A stretch of 64,000 bases of DNA, taken from contig JAUNJZ010000004.1 in the NCBI GenBank assembly GCA_030533085.1, forward strand, positions 1 to 64,000, in the 5' to 3' direction. The DNA is from Synergistaceae bacterium. Its GTDB lineage: Bacteria; Synergistota; Synergistia; Synergistales; Synergistaceae. This document shows positions 17,255-26,001 of the stretch, piece after piece. Under the pieces are notes generated by a model, which saw only the letters and a program-made list of their open reading frames with translations, did no database searches and was not told the origin of the DNA. Position numbers and translations under genes: made by a program. Within the stretch, counting starts at the first letter, position 1. The number at the start of each line of letters is the position of its first letter.

Positions 17255-17267
17255 GAGGATTCAATAA

Positions 17268-17294
17268 GCAGCCTCCGCCTGCGGCGGAGGCTGC
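17268..17294 (+). terminator. Hairpin after the HD-GYP gene
   Basis: Twelve perfect pairs (17268-17279 with 17283-17294) with a three-base loop, 13 bases after the stop codon. No clear T run follows, so it may protect the 3' end or act together with the next hairpin. Confidence 0.55.
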
Positions 17295-17303
17295 GCTTGT
17301 TAT

Positions 17304-17340
17304 GAAAGAGGCGTATCCCGCGGTGGGATACGCCTCTTTC
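17304..17340. terminator. Bidirectional hairpin between convergent genes
   Basis: A 16-pair perfect stem (17304-17319 with 17325-17340) and a five-base loop between the HD-GYP gene (+) and nifJ (-). The stem itself carries an AAAG/CTTT end, giving short U tracts in both directions. Confidence 0.7.
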
Positions 17341-17354
17341 GGATTTGCTTTGCT

Positions 17355-20300
17355 TTACTGATTTTCTTCCATATGTTTGTATTTCGCGTATCTTTCCGCG
17401 GCCTCTCTGCTGCCCTCTTTGAAGTATTTTTTCGCGTTTTCCGGGAAGGTGCGTTTCAGCGCGGAGTAGCGTACTTCGCCGTCCAGAAATTCTTCGTATT
17501 CCATCGTCAGGGCTTTGGAGTCGAGCGTCAGCGGCTTTTCTTTGCGCGGGTCGTAGCGGTAAAGGTTCCAGTAGCCCGCCGCGACGGCGCGCTTCATCTC
17601 TTCCTGAGCGCAGCCCATGCCGCGTTTGAGGCCGTGGGCGAGGCAGGGGGTGTAGGCGATGATGACGGAGGGGCCGTTGTATTCCTCGGCTTCGCGCAGC
17701 GCCTTCACGAGCTGGTTCATGTCCGCACCCATCGCCACCTGCGCGACGTAGATGTTGCCGTAGGTCATGAGCATCGCGCCGAGGTCTTTTTTCGCGACCT
17801 TTTTGCCGCTGATGCAGAATTGCGCGACCGCTCCTATCGGCGTTGATTTTGAGGACTGGCCGCCTGTGTTGGAGTAGACTTCTGTATCGACTATCAGCGC
17901 GTTGACGTTCTCTCCCATCGCAAGCACGTGGTCGAGGCCGCCGAAGCCTATGTCGTAGGCCCAGCCGTCGCCTCCGTACATCCAGAAGCTTTTTTTCGAT
18001 AGCTGTTCTTTGTTGGCGAGCATTTCGCGCGCCGTTTCCGCGGCGCTGTCAGCGAGGCGCGCCGTCTCCAGCTCCGCTATAAGTTTTTTCGCCGCGGCGG
18101 CGGAGCCGTTGAAGTCGTCGAAGGCGTCCAGCCATTCTTTCAGGGCGCTTTTCAGCCCCTCCGGCAGCTTCGCGCCGAGCAGCTTTTCAGCGCGCAGCCT
18201 TTGCGCCTCGCGCTGCTGTTTGACGGAGAGGAACATGCCGAGGCTGAATTCCGCGTTGTTTTCAAAGAGCGAGTTTGACCAGGCCGGCCCTTTGCCCTCT
18301 TTGTTTTTCGTATAGGGGATGCCGGGCATCGCGCCGCCCCACGCCTGCGAGCAGCCGGTCGCGTTCGCCCAGTAGACGCGGTCGCCGAAGAGCTGGGTCA
18401 TGAGCTTCGCGTAAGGGGTCTCTCCGCAGCCGGCGCAGGCCGCCGAGAATTCCAGCAGCGGCTGGCGGAATTGACTGCCTTTTACCGTCCATGGGTCGAA
18501 TTTTCCCTCTTTATCAGAGATGGAAAGGCCGAATTCCCATTCTTCGGGGAGCGATTTTGACTTCTCTATCGGAACCATGACGATCGCTTTTTCTTTGGCG
18601 GGGCAGACTGTTACGCAGCTTCCGCAGCCTGTGCAGTCGTCGCGGCTCACCTGCATTGAGAAGTACAGCTCCTTCTGTCCTGTCGCCGGAGCTGTGAGGA
18701 AGCCGGCCGGCGCGGCCTTTTTTTCTTCCTCGTTCAGCAGGTAGGGGCGGATGACGGCGTGCGGGCAGACGTAGGCGCAGCGGTTGCACTGTATGCAGAG
18801 CGAGGGATCCCACTCCGGAACGCTTGTCGCTATGGCGCGCTTTTCAAAGGCGGTCAGCCCCAGTTCTACGGTGCCGTCTTCGTAGCCTTTGAAGGCGCTG
18901 ACGGGGAGGCTGTCTCCCTCCTGGCGGTTGATGGGGACGAGCAGCTTTTCAACGATGGCGGGTGCTCCGGCGCGGCGCGGCTTCGGCTCATCCTTCGCTT
19001 CGAGCCATGAATCCGGTATTTCTATTTTCACCAGCATCGCGCCGCCGTCGTCTATGGCGGCTATGTTGCGGTTCACCACTTCGTCGCCTTTCGCGAAGAA
19101 GGTCTTTTTTACCGCCTCTTTCATGTATTTTTTGGCCTCTTCGATCGGTATCAGCTCAACGAGGTGGAAGAAGGCCGATTGCAGCGGAATGTTGACGTGG
19201 CTGCCGAGGCCGTGTTTTTCGGCTATCTTTGTCGCGTTGATTATGTAGAGCTTCGCCTTTTTTTGCGCCAGTTTGCGGCGTATGTCGGCTGGGATCTTTT
19301 CTTCAAGCTCTTCCGGCTCCCAGGGGCAGTTGACGAGCAGCGTGCCGCCCTCTTTCAGTTCGCTCACTATGTCGTAGTTCTGGATATATGTCGGATTGTG
19401 CGCCGCGACGAAGTCCGCGCGCTTGACGAAATATGAGGAGCGTATCGGAGCGTCGGAGAAGCGCAGATGCGAGATAGTGACGCCGAAGGATTTTTTCGCG
19501 TCGTATTCAAAGTAGGCCTGACCGTATTTGTCCGTGTAGCTGTTGATTATGTCGATGGTGTTTTTGTTCGCGCCGACTGTGCCGTCGCCGCCCAGCCCCC
19601 AGAATTTGAAGGAGAGCTGGCGCGCGCCGTCGGGATTGACGCGCGGGCCGAGCGGCAGCGAAAGGTGCGTTACGTCGTCAGTGATGCCTATCGTGAAGTC
19701 GTTTTTCGGCTTCTCCTTCGCGAGGTTGTCAAAGACTGCGATTATCTGCGTCGGGTCAGCGTCTTTTGATGAAAGGCCGTAGCGTCCGCCGACTATCGTC
19801 ACGTCGCGTCCCGTTCCCGTGAGCGCCGTGCAGATATCCTGGTAGAGCGGCCCTCCGTTGGAGCCCATTTCTTTGCAGCGGTCGAGCGCGGCTATTTTTT
19901 TCACTGTCGCGGGGAGGACGGCGAAGAGATGTTTCAGCGAGAAGGGGCGGAAGAGATGTACCTGTATGAAGCCGGTCTTTCTTCCCTGCGCGTTGAGGTA
20001 ATCGACCGCCTCCTCTACCGTGCCGCTGACGGAGCCCATCGCGATTATCAGCTCTTCGGCGTCCGGCGCGCCGTAGTAGTTGAAGAGGCGGTAATCGCGT
20101 CCCGTTACGGCGCTGATTTTCGCCATATAGTCCTCTACTATGCCGGGCAGCGCGTCGTAGAAGCCGTTGTTGGCCTCGCGCACCTGGAAATATATGTCCG
20201 GGTTCTGCACTGTGCTGCGCATCATCGGCCGCTCCGGATTCAGCGAGGCGGCGCGGAATTCCGCGAGTGCCGCGCGGTCGAGCAGAGAGTCAAGGGTCTC

Positions 20301-20867
20301 GTAGGGCATTTCTTCTACCTTGTTTATCTCGTGCGAGGTGCGGAAGCCGTCAAAGAAGTGCATAAAGGGGATACGGGATTTTATCGCCGCCAGATGCGCC
20401 ACTCCGGCGAGATCCATTATTTCCTGCACGCTGCCTGTGGCCAGCATGGCGAGGCCGCACTGGCGGCAGTTCATCACGTCGGAGTGGTCTCCGAATATCG
20501 AAAAGGCGTGCGTGCCGACGGTACGCGCCGCGACGTGCAGCACGCCGGGGTGACGCTGTCCCGAAAGACGGTGAAGCACGGGAATCATCAGCATCAGCCC
20601 CTGCGAGGAGGTGAAGGAGGTCGCCAGCGCGCCTGTCTCAAGCGCGCCGTGAACGGCCGCCGCCGCTCCGGCTTCAGACTGCATCTCTATCAGCGAGACT
20701 GTTTGACCGAAGAGGTTTTTTTTGCCCTTCGCCGACCAGGCGTCTGTCTTTTCCGCCATAGGCGAAGAGGGCGTTATAGGATATATAGCCGCGACCTCGG
20801 TAAAGGCGTAGGCGATATAGGCCGCCGCCTCGTTGCCGTCCATTGTTACAAGTTTTTTCTCACTCAT
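17355..20867 (-). CDS. nifJ: Pyruvate:ferredoxin (flavodoxin) oxidoreductase
   Basis: Single-chain PFOR of 1170 residues, converting pyruvate and CoA to acetyl-CoA, CO2 and reduced ferredoxin. Domain order fits the family: pyrimidine-binding domain I (IYPITPSSPMAEKTDAWS), domain II, the gamma domain, a 2[4Fe-4S] segment (CIQCNRCAYVCPHAV and CTGCGSCVTVCPAKEKA), then the TPP domain beginning at CAGCGETPYAKLMTQLFGD with the ATGCSQAWG motif and a third set of cluster ligands. The ATG at 20867 has AGGAG eight bases upstream; the longer frame to 20936 adds residues absent from the family. Single-gene unit. A cytoplasmic core enzyme of an anaerobic 2-oxo-acid metabolism. Confidence 0.96.
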   Translation of the reverse strand: MSEKKLVTMDGNEAAAYIAYAFTEVAAIYPITPSSPMAEKTDAWSAKGKKNLFGQTVSLIEMQSEAGAAAAVHGALETGALATSFTSSQGLMLMIPVLHRLSGQRHPGVLHVAARTVGTHAFSIFGDHSDVMNCRQCGLAMLATGSVQEIMDLAGVAHLAAIKSRIPFMHFFDGFRTSHEINKVEEMPYETLDSLLDRAALAEFRAASLNPERPMMRSTVQNPDIYFQVREANNGFYDALPGIVEDYMAKISAVTGRDYRLFNYYGAPDAEELIIAMGSVSGTVEEAVDYLNAQGRKTGFIQVHLFRPFSLKHLFAVLPATVKKIAALDRCKEMGSNGGPLYQDICTALTGTGRDVTIVGGRYGLSSKDADPTQIIAVFDNLAKEKPKNDFTIGITDDVTHLSLPLGPRVNPDGARQLSFKFWGLGGDGTVGANKNTIDIINSYTDKYGQAYFEYDAKKSFGVTISHLRFSDAPIRSSYFVKRADFVAAHNPTYIQNYDIVSELKEGGTLLVNCPWEPEELEEKIPADIRRKLAQKKAKLYIINATKIAEKHGLGSHVNIPLQSAFFHLVELIPIEEAKKYMKEAVKKTFFAKGDEVVNRNIAAIDDGGAMLVKIEIPDSWLEAKDEPKPRRAGAPAIVEKLLVPINRQEGDSLPVSAFKGYEDGTVELGLTAFEKRAIATSVPEWDPSLCIQCNRCAYVCPHAVIRPYLLNEEEKKAAPAGFLTAPATGQKELYFSMQVSRDDCTGCGSCVTVCPAKEKAIVMVPIEKSKSLPEEWEFGLSISDKEGKFDPWTVKGSQFRQPLLEFSAACAGCGETPYAKLMTQLFGDRVYWANATGCSQAWGGAMPGIPYTKNKEGKGPAWSNSLFENNAEFSLGMFLSVKQQREAQRLRAEKLLGAKLPEGLKSALKEWLDAFDDFNGSAAAAKKLIAELETARLADSAAETAREMLANKEQLSKKSFWMYGGDGWAYDIGFGGLDHVLAMGENVNALIVDTEVYSNTGGQSSKSTPIGAVAQFCISGKKVAKKDLGAMLMTYGNIYVAQVAMGADMNQLVKALREAEEYNGPSVIIAYTPCLAHGLKRGMGCAQEEMKRAVAAGYWNLYRYDPRKEKPLTLDSKALTMEYEEFLDGEVRYSALKRTFPENAKKYFKEGSREAAERYAKYKHMEENQ

Positions 20868-20967
20868 CGAGCGAACTCCTTTCAAACTTCCCAGAAAATT
20901 TATCCTGCCGTATGCCGTCAATCGCCGTGAAATCAAAGCTTATTTTATAGATTCTATCACAATATCC

Positions 20968-21030
20968 CCGGCGATAATAAGCTCGCGCGCAGACTGGGGC
21001 GCGAAGCTTCCGGCTTATCGCCGGTTTTTT
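20968..21030. other. Large inverted repeat between the ligase-fusion gene and nifJ
   Basis: Ten perfect pairs (20968-20977 with 21015-21024) enclose further short pairings. A run of six T follows on the + strand, not on the minus strand where both flanking genes lie. It begins right at the stop codon of the upstream minus-strand gene, so a 3'-end or processing role is possible. Confidence 0.5.
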
Positions 21031-23566
21031 AAGCGGTTTTGACGGAGGCCGCCTTTTCCAGTCCGTATTTCTTCACCGCGTCTTCACGCATTTTGTATTT
21101 CAGTATCTTCCCCGCGGCGTTCATCGGAAATTCCGTGACGAAATCTATATAGCGCGGACATTTGTGGCGCGCCATCTGCGAAAGGAAGAACTCTTTTATC
21201 TCCGCCTCGCCAGCCTCTTCGCCCTCCCGGAGAATCACGCAGGCGCATATCTCCTCGCCCAGCGCCTCGTCAGGAACTCCTATCACCTGCACATCCTTTA
21301 CCTTCGGGTGCGTGTAGAGAAATTCCTCAAGCTCCTTGGGGTATATATTCTCGCCGCCTCTGATTATCATGTCTTTCAGCCGTCCGGTGATACGGTAATT
21401 GCCGTCGGCGGTGCGGCAGGCGAGGTCTCCCGTGTGAAGCCAGCCGTCGGCGTCGATAGCCGCCGCCGTGGCCTCCGGCATCTTGTAATATCCCTTCATG
21501 ATGTTATAGCCGCGCGCCACGAACTCGCCGGTCTCCTCGTCCGGCAGCTCCTCGCCTGTCTCCGGATCCACCACGCGGCACTCTATCTCCGGCAGCGCGT
21601 GGCCGACAGTCTCGACGCGCACTTCAAGCGAATCGCCGGTGTCGCTCATCGTGCAGCCGGGCGAAGCTTCCGTCTGCCCATAGACTATGACTATTTCCTT
21701 CATATTCATCTTATCGACGACATCCCGCATTTTCGATATCGGGCAGGGACTTCCGGCCATGATGCCGGTGCGCATGTAGGAGAAGTCTGTCTTATCGAAG
21801 TCTTCATGCTCCATCATTGCGATGAACATCGTAGGCACTCCGTGGAAGCAGGTTATGCGCTCCTGATTGATGCAGGCGAGAGAGGCCTTCGTCGAGAAAT
21901 ACGGCAGCGGTGAGAGCGTGGCGGCGTGCGTCATAGAGGCGCTCATAGCCAGCACCATACCGAAGCAGTGGAACATAGGCACCTGTATCATCATCCTGTC
22001 CGCCGTCGATAGATCCATACGGTCTCCGATGCACTTTCCGTTGTTGACGACATTATAATGCGTCAGCATGACTCCCTTTGGAAAGCCCGTCGTGCCGCTG
22101 GTGTACTGCATGTTGCATACATCGTGGATGTTGACGGCGGCGGCGAGGCGGCGAACCTCCTCGATCGGCGTCATATGAGCGCGCGCGACGGCCTCCTCCC
22201 ATGTGAGGCAGCCCTTCATTTTGAAATCGACCGTTATCACATTGCGCAGGAAGGGGAGGCGGCGGCAGGCAAGCGGTCTGCCGGGGACGGCGCTTTCCAG
22301 CTCGGGGCAAAGCTCCTTTATTATCTCGTCGTAATGCGAGTCGCGGAAGCCCTTTATCATCACCAGCGTATGAGTGTCGGACTGGCGCAGCAGATATTCC
22401 GCCTCGTGTATCTTATAGGCGGTGTTGACTGTCACAAGCACCGCGCCGATTTTCGTCGTTGCCCAGAAGGTTATATACCACTGCGGCAGATTCGTCGCCC
22501 ATATCGCGACATGACTGCCGGGGCCTACGCCGAGCGATATCAGCGCGCGCGCGAACTCGTCCACATCGTCGCGGAATTCCGAATAGGTGCGGGTATAATT
22601 CAGCGTCGTATACTTAAAGGCGTACTGATCCGGAAATTCCTCTACGACGCGGTCAAGGACCTCGCCGAAGGTCTTTTCTATAAGCTTGTCCTTCTGCCAG
22701 GGGAAAAGCCCTGTGCCGCGCCTGTTCTCATAGAGGCGCTTTGACTTCACCATACGCGCGGGGCTGTCAAAGCGGTTCATCGTGTTCACGAAATGCAGCG
22801 ATATCAGCTCGATGCTCTCGATATCCGGCATCCAGCGCGGATCCCACTCCATGGAGATGAAGCCGTCGTAATTCAGCGAATAGAGGGCGCGCATCATAGC
22901 CGCTATGGGCAGGCTCCCTTCGCAGACGAGGCGGTACTCCACAGTTCCCTCCTCCTTCACGACAGAATCCTTGAGGTGGACATGTTTGATATAAGCCCCC
23001 AGATTCTTCACCGTCTTTTCCGGCGTCTCTCCCGCGTCGCGGAAGGTATGCTGCATATCCCAGAGCGCGGCGAGGTTGTCGCAGGAGAAGGAATTAAGCA
23101 TGTCGCAGAGCCTGTCCGTATCCGAATAAATGCCTATCGTCTCTATCAGCAGCGTCACACCGGCCTCCTGAGCGGCGGGAAGCATACGCTTCAGCACCGC
23201 CGTCACGGCCGCCTCCTCTTCCTCCCGCGAGCCGCCCGTCTCTTTCGCGCCGATGCGCACGTAGGGAATGCGCAGATTCTTCGCCGTACTGATATAATCG
23301 GCGATCTCGGCGCAGTTTTCCTCAAAGGCCGCGCCGTCGGCTATATTATGCCAGGCGTCGATACAGGGGATAGACAGCCCCGCCTCCGTCATCTCACGGT
23401 GCGTCGCGTTGGCCGTCGCCGGGTCAAAGAGGCGGTTCTTCTCCGAAAGCCTTGGGTCGTGGATATTGTGTACCTCTATCCCCGCAAAGCCGCCGTCAAG
23501 GGCGACGGCGCAGAACTCCTCCCATGTGTGGTCATGCCATCCGAATGTCGAAAAAGAAAGCTTCAT
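21029..23566 (-). CDS. Fusion protein: xylose-isomerase-like TIM barrel + acyl-CoA synthetase
   Basis: An 845-residue two-domain protein. Residues 1-~265 match sugar-phosphate isomerase/epimerase (AP endonuclease 2-like) TIM barrels: LSFSTFGWHDHTWEEF at the N terminus, then LLIETIGIYSDTDRLC, DMQHTFRDAGETPEKT and YIKHVHLKDS with the usual metal-site acidic residues and His. Residues ~290-845 are a complete acyl-CoA synthetase: MQYTSGTTGFPKGVML (ATP-binding, ~485-500), YGQTEASPGCTMSDT, WLHTGDLACRTADGNYRITG and the late AAGKILKYKMRE lysine. It overlaps the upstream gene's stop by one base (TAATG), so the two are translated together under a T-box. Substrate unknown; a medium- or branched-chain carboxylic acid is only a guess. 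Confidence 0.85.
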   Translation of the reverse strand: MKLSFSTFGWHDHTWEEFCAVALDGGFAGIEVHNIHDPRLSEKNRLFDPATANATHREMTEAGLSIPCIDAWHNIADGAAFEENCAEIADYISTAKNLRIPYVRIGAKETGGSREEEEAAVTAVLKRMLPAAQEAGVTLLIETIGIYSDTDRLCDMLNSFSCDNLAALWDMQHTFRDAGETPEKTVKNLGAYIKHVHLKDSVVKEEGTVEYRLVCEGSLPIAAMMRALYSLNYDGFISMEWDPRWMPDIESIELISLHFVNTMNRFDSPARMVKSKRLYENRRGTGLFPWQKDKLIEKTFGEVLDRVVEEFPDQYAFKYTTLNYTRTYSEFRDDVDEFARALISLGVGPGSHVAIWATNLPQWYITFWATTKIGAVLVTVNTAYKIHEAEYLLRQSDTHTLVMIKGFRDSHYDEIIKELCPELESAVPGRPLACRRLPFLRNVITVDFKMKGCLTWEEAVARAHMTPIEEVRRLAAAVNIHDVCNMQYTSGTTGFPKGVMLTHYNVVNNGKCIGDRMDLSTADRMMIQVPMFHCFGMVLAMSASMTHAATLSPLPYFSTKASLACINQERITCFHGVPTMFIAMMEHEDFDKTDFSYMRTGIMAGSPCPISKMRDVVDKMNMKEIVIVYGQTEASPGCTMSDTGDSLEVRVETVGHALPEIECRVVDPETGEELPDEETGEFVARGYNIMKGYYKMPEATAAAIDADGWLHTGDLACRTADGNYRITGRLKDMIIRGGENIYPKELEEFLYTHPKVKDVQVIGVPDEALGEEICACVILREGEEAGEAEIKEFFLSQMARHKCPRYIDFVTEFPMNAAGKILKYKMREDAVKKYGLEKAASVKTA

Positions 23567-24984
23567 TATCTGTGATTCTCCTCGTACGCTATTTTATTCA
23601 GCGCGTTGAAATAAGCTCTTATACTGGAACCGATGATATCCGTTGAAATGCCGTTGCCCGAATAAAGCCTGCCGTTAGAGCGCAGCTTGACAAGCGTCGA
23701 GCCCATGGCCTCGCGCCCCTCCGTAACGGCCTGTATCTGGAAATCGTCCAGTTCGTAATGATGTCCCGTTATCTGTTCTATGGCGAGGAAGGCCGCGTCG
23801 ATAGGGCCGTCGCCGACCGCAAGCCCCGAAAGATCCTCCCCGCGCCTGCGGCAGTGAATATTCGCCGTGGCGTTGATGATATTGCCGCTGTTGATTACGA
23901 AGCTCACCAGCTCATATGTCGGCGGAACCTGCAAGGCGCTTGTGGCGATGATAGCCTCAAGCTCCTTCGTGCCGACCGATTTTTTCTTGGCCACATTTAT
24001 AAAAGTATCGTAAACCTTGGTCATATCCTCCTCCGAGAGGTCATAACCGAGACGCGAGACCGCCGTTGACAGCGCCTCAATATCGTCGTTGGCGTCCAGC
24101 AGCACGTCTGAGCCGCCGGAGATAGACAGCCCCGTGTCAAAAGCGCTCGTCTTGCTGCGCTGCGTGCGCGTTATCCAGTTCATCTGGGCGATAGAGCGGT
24201 GCAGCTCCGTATACTTTATCCCGCTGTAATAGCCGCAGTCGTCGCCGCGAGTGCGGATGATATGCGCCGCCGTCTCCAGCTCCGGCGCGCAGCGGCCGCT
24301 GACGGCCACGTCCACCTCCGACGCTCCGGCCTTCACAGCCGACACGGCGCAGGCGGCTGCCATCGCCAGCTCGTCGGAGCATTTCACCCCCAGCGCCGCC
24401 TCCCTCAGCTCCGGCACATTGGCATATATATCCTTGATAAAAGAGTTGAACTCATAAGGCATCATAGTGCCGGCGGAATCACAGACTGTGACTGTCGTCG
24501 CTCCTGCCGCCAGCGCGGTGCGTATGGCCTTGTACAAAAATTCCGGCTCGCTGCGCGTCGCGTCAACCGCCGCGAACTCCACATCGGGGCAGAGCGCGCG
24601 GGCGCGCCTGACCAGCCTGTCCGTCATTTCGATCACACCCTCCGGCTTCTTATGGCAGACAAATTCCATCTGCACGGCGGAAAGGGGCGCTTCGACATAG
24701 AGGCGCGGATGAGCCGCCTCCGCGACGGCGTTCCACGCAACGTCCACCCCCGCCTCCGAAAACCCCACAGGAATCGAAAGCGCGCTCTTCCTGACGGCGG
24801 AAGCCACAGTGCGCACCAGCAGAGAGTCTATCTTCTCGTTGACTATCGGCGCGAGGCTGATAACGTCCAGCTTGAGCTTATCCAGGATCTTGGCCATCTC
24901 TATAATCTCTTTGAAAGAAAGCGCCCCGTCGCCTCCGCGCGCTACCTCGCGCAGCGTAATATCCGTAAACTTAATTTCCTTCAT
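23566..24984 (-). CDS. LeuA-family (2-isopropylmalate synthase-like) protein with altered catalytic residues
   Basis: A 472-residue protein with the two-part layout of 2-isopropylmalate/homocitrate/citramalate synthases: a DRE-TIM barrel (residues ~1-290) and a C-terminal LeuA allosteric/dimerisation domain (~365-470, with GDGPIDAAFLAIEQITGH and SGNGISTDIIGSSIRAYFNA). Key barrel residues differ from the family. The usual TLRDG reads D8-ITLRE-V (Asp to Glu at 13), and the metal-binding His-x-His-Asn-Asp segment reads K201-CSDE. Canonical Claisen condensation is therefore doubtful, although the fold looks intact. The ATG at 24984 has AAGGGG eight bases upstream. It is the first gene of an operon with the TIM-barrel/ligase fusion, controlled by a T-box leader. 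A divergent aldolase/synthase is an alternative reading. Confidence 0.8.
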   Translation of the reverse strand: MKEIKFTDITLREVARGGDGALSFKEIIEMAKILDKLKLDVISLAPIVNEKIDSLLVRTVASAVRKSALSIPVGFSEAGVDVAWNAVAEAAHPRLYVEAPLSAVQMEFVCHKKPEGVIEMTDRLVRRARALCPDVEFAAVDATRSEPEFLYKAIRTALAAGATTVTVCDSAGTMMPYEFNSFIKDIYANVPELREAALGVKCSDELAMAAACAVSAVKAGASEVDVAVSGRCAPELETAAHIIRTRGDDCGYYSGIKYTELHRSIAQMNWITRTQRSKTSAFDTGLSISGGSDVLLDANDDIEALSTAVSRLGYDLSEEDMTKVYDTFINVAKKKSVGTKELEAIIATSALQVPPTYELVSFVINSGNIINATANIHCRRRGEDLSGLAVGDGPIDAAFLAIEQITGHHYELDDFQIQAVTEGREAMGSTLVKLRSNGRLYSGNGISTDIIGSSIRAYFNALNKIAYEENHR

Positions 24985-25032
24985 ATCAGACACCCCTTTT
25001 AATTCTTTCGCCGGAACCGTCCGGCGCGCCAA

Positions 25033-25300
25033 TAAAAAAGCCCCCGAGGCACATAAGTGCCTCAGGGGCGAAAATACAAATATCCGCGGTACCACCCTGA
25101 TTGCCGCGTAACAACATAAAAAGCGGCCTCTCATTGGGGCCTGTAACGGGGCCTCCCGTAATCCCTTAACAGCAAAGCCTTAGGGGATTCCGCTCAGGAG
25201 CGAGACCGTATCGCGCATCTTCAACCTCGGCTCTCACCTGCGTGCCGATTCTCTGTAATTTCAGATGTCGCAAACGTAACTCCGTCTTAGCGTTTTCCAA
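25033..25300 (-). promoter_or_regulatory. T-box riboswitch leader of the LeuA-like operon
   Basis: On the minus strand the T-box sequence GGGTGGTACCGCGG is at 25084-25098, preceded by an extended Stem I region and followed by a terminator (13-pair stem 25040-25069, then six T). Uncharged tRNA binding would favour the antiterminator and allow expression. The Stem I base can be drawn by pairing GGAG with CUCC, which places a CUC (Leu) triplet at 25202-25204 next to it. Leucine specificity would suit a LeuA-like gene, but I could not fold the specifier loop with certainty; GUC or ACG nearby are alternatives. Confidence 0.92.
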
Positions 25301-25418
25301 TATTTAGTTTTTCATACTGCAAGACCAGCCGACTCACACAAAACAGAAAAACGCTGTTTTGGTTCGCTGGAGATGCACCGCAATCGCGACAATCCGTAAA
25401 TCGCGACTGCATTTTTTA

Positions 25419-25448
25419 ATAATATTACCATTATGGCGAAACTGTCAA
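25419..25448 (-). promoter_or_regulatory. Promoter of the T-box operon
   Basis: The -35 TTGACA (25443-25448) and -10 TATTAT (25419-25424) are 18 bases apart on the minus strand. The start near 25412 leaves about 110 nt of additional leader before Stem I, containing two hairpins. Confidence 0.65.
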
Positions 25449-25526
25449 GAGGTGCGAAAGTCATTTATGCGGCTGACCTGTTATACGCCACCGCCGCGCG
25501 CGAAGAGAGGCCGCCGCGATTTTTTC

Positions 25527-25555
25527 TTGACTTTTGAGCCTCGCGGGGATATTTT
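25527..25555 (+). promoter_or_regulatory. Promoter of the CsoR-type repressor gene
   Basis: The -35 TTGACT (25527-25532) and -10 TATTTT (25550-25555) are 17 bases apart, about 28 bases before the start codon. Confidence 0.6.
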
Positions 25556-25582
25556 TAACAGGTTACGGAAGGAGGGGCAGCG

Positions 25583-25858
25583 ATGAAAGAATGTATAGAA
25601 TCAAAAAATCTGCATCTGCGGCTGAGGAAAGTCGCGGGGCAGGTGAACGCCGTCGAACGGATGATAGACGAGGATGTCCCGTGCGAGGATATCCTTATAC
25701 AGATAAACGCGGCGAAGAACGCGCTGCATAAGATCGGACAGGTCATACTTGAGGGGCATCTCAGACATTGCGTGCGGCGCGGCATAGAGCAGGGCGACGC
25801 TGAAAAAACTATCTCCGACTTCATAAAGACGCTCGAACATTTTTCACGTATGTCATAA
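25583..25858 (+). CDS. CsoR/FrmR-family metal- or thiol-sensing repressor
   Basis: A 91-residue all-helical DNA-binding repressor (DUF156). The family core LRKVAGQVNAVERMIDED is followed by the sensing residues C34 (VPCEDIL), H59 and C63 (GHLRHC), matching the Cys-His-Cys pattern of copper-sensing CsoR rather than the pattern of formaldehyde-sensing FrmR. AAGGAGG lies seven bases before the ATG. No copper transporter or chaperone gene is adjacent, so its target is not evident; autoregulation is possible. A persulfide sensor (CstR-like) is the main alternative. Confidence 0.88.
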   Translation: MKECIESKNLHLRLRKVAGQVNAVERMIDEDVPCEDILIQINAAKNALHKIGQVILEGHLRHCVRRGIEQGDAEKTISDFIKTLEHFSRMS

Positions 25859-25919
25859 TATCCGCTTCGCCTCCGCGGCAAGATGGACGTCTTTGCCGGA
25901 GCAATTTTCAAAACCGGGG

Positions 25920-25948
25920 TTGACAATCGCGCCTTTTCTGTCTACAAT
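25920..25948 (+). promoter_or_regulatory. Strong promoter of a short leader transcription unit upstream of paaK
   Basis: A perfect -35 TTGACA (25920-25925) and -10 TACAAT (25943-25948) are 17 bases apart. Transcription would start near 25955 and meet a terminator at 26147-26183. Confidence 0.7.
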
Positions 25949-26001
25949 CTCAGCCGTTGGTTGGAAGCAGTTGATATTTCAGCAAAAGGAGGCGCAGGGA
26001 C

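Noticed and set aside
19929-20930. 333-residue open frame on the + strand opposite nifJ
   Set aside because: nifJ has clear catalytic and cluster motifs over the same bases; the opposite frame is Arg/His/Val-rich without recognisable domains.
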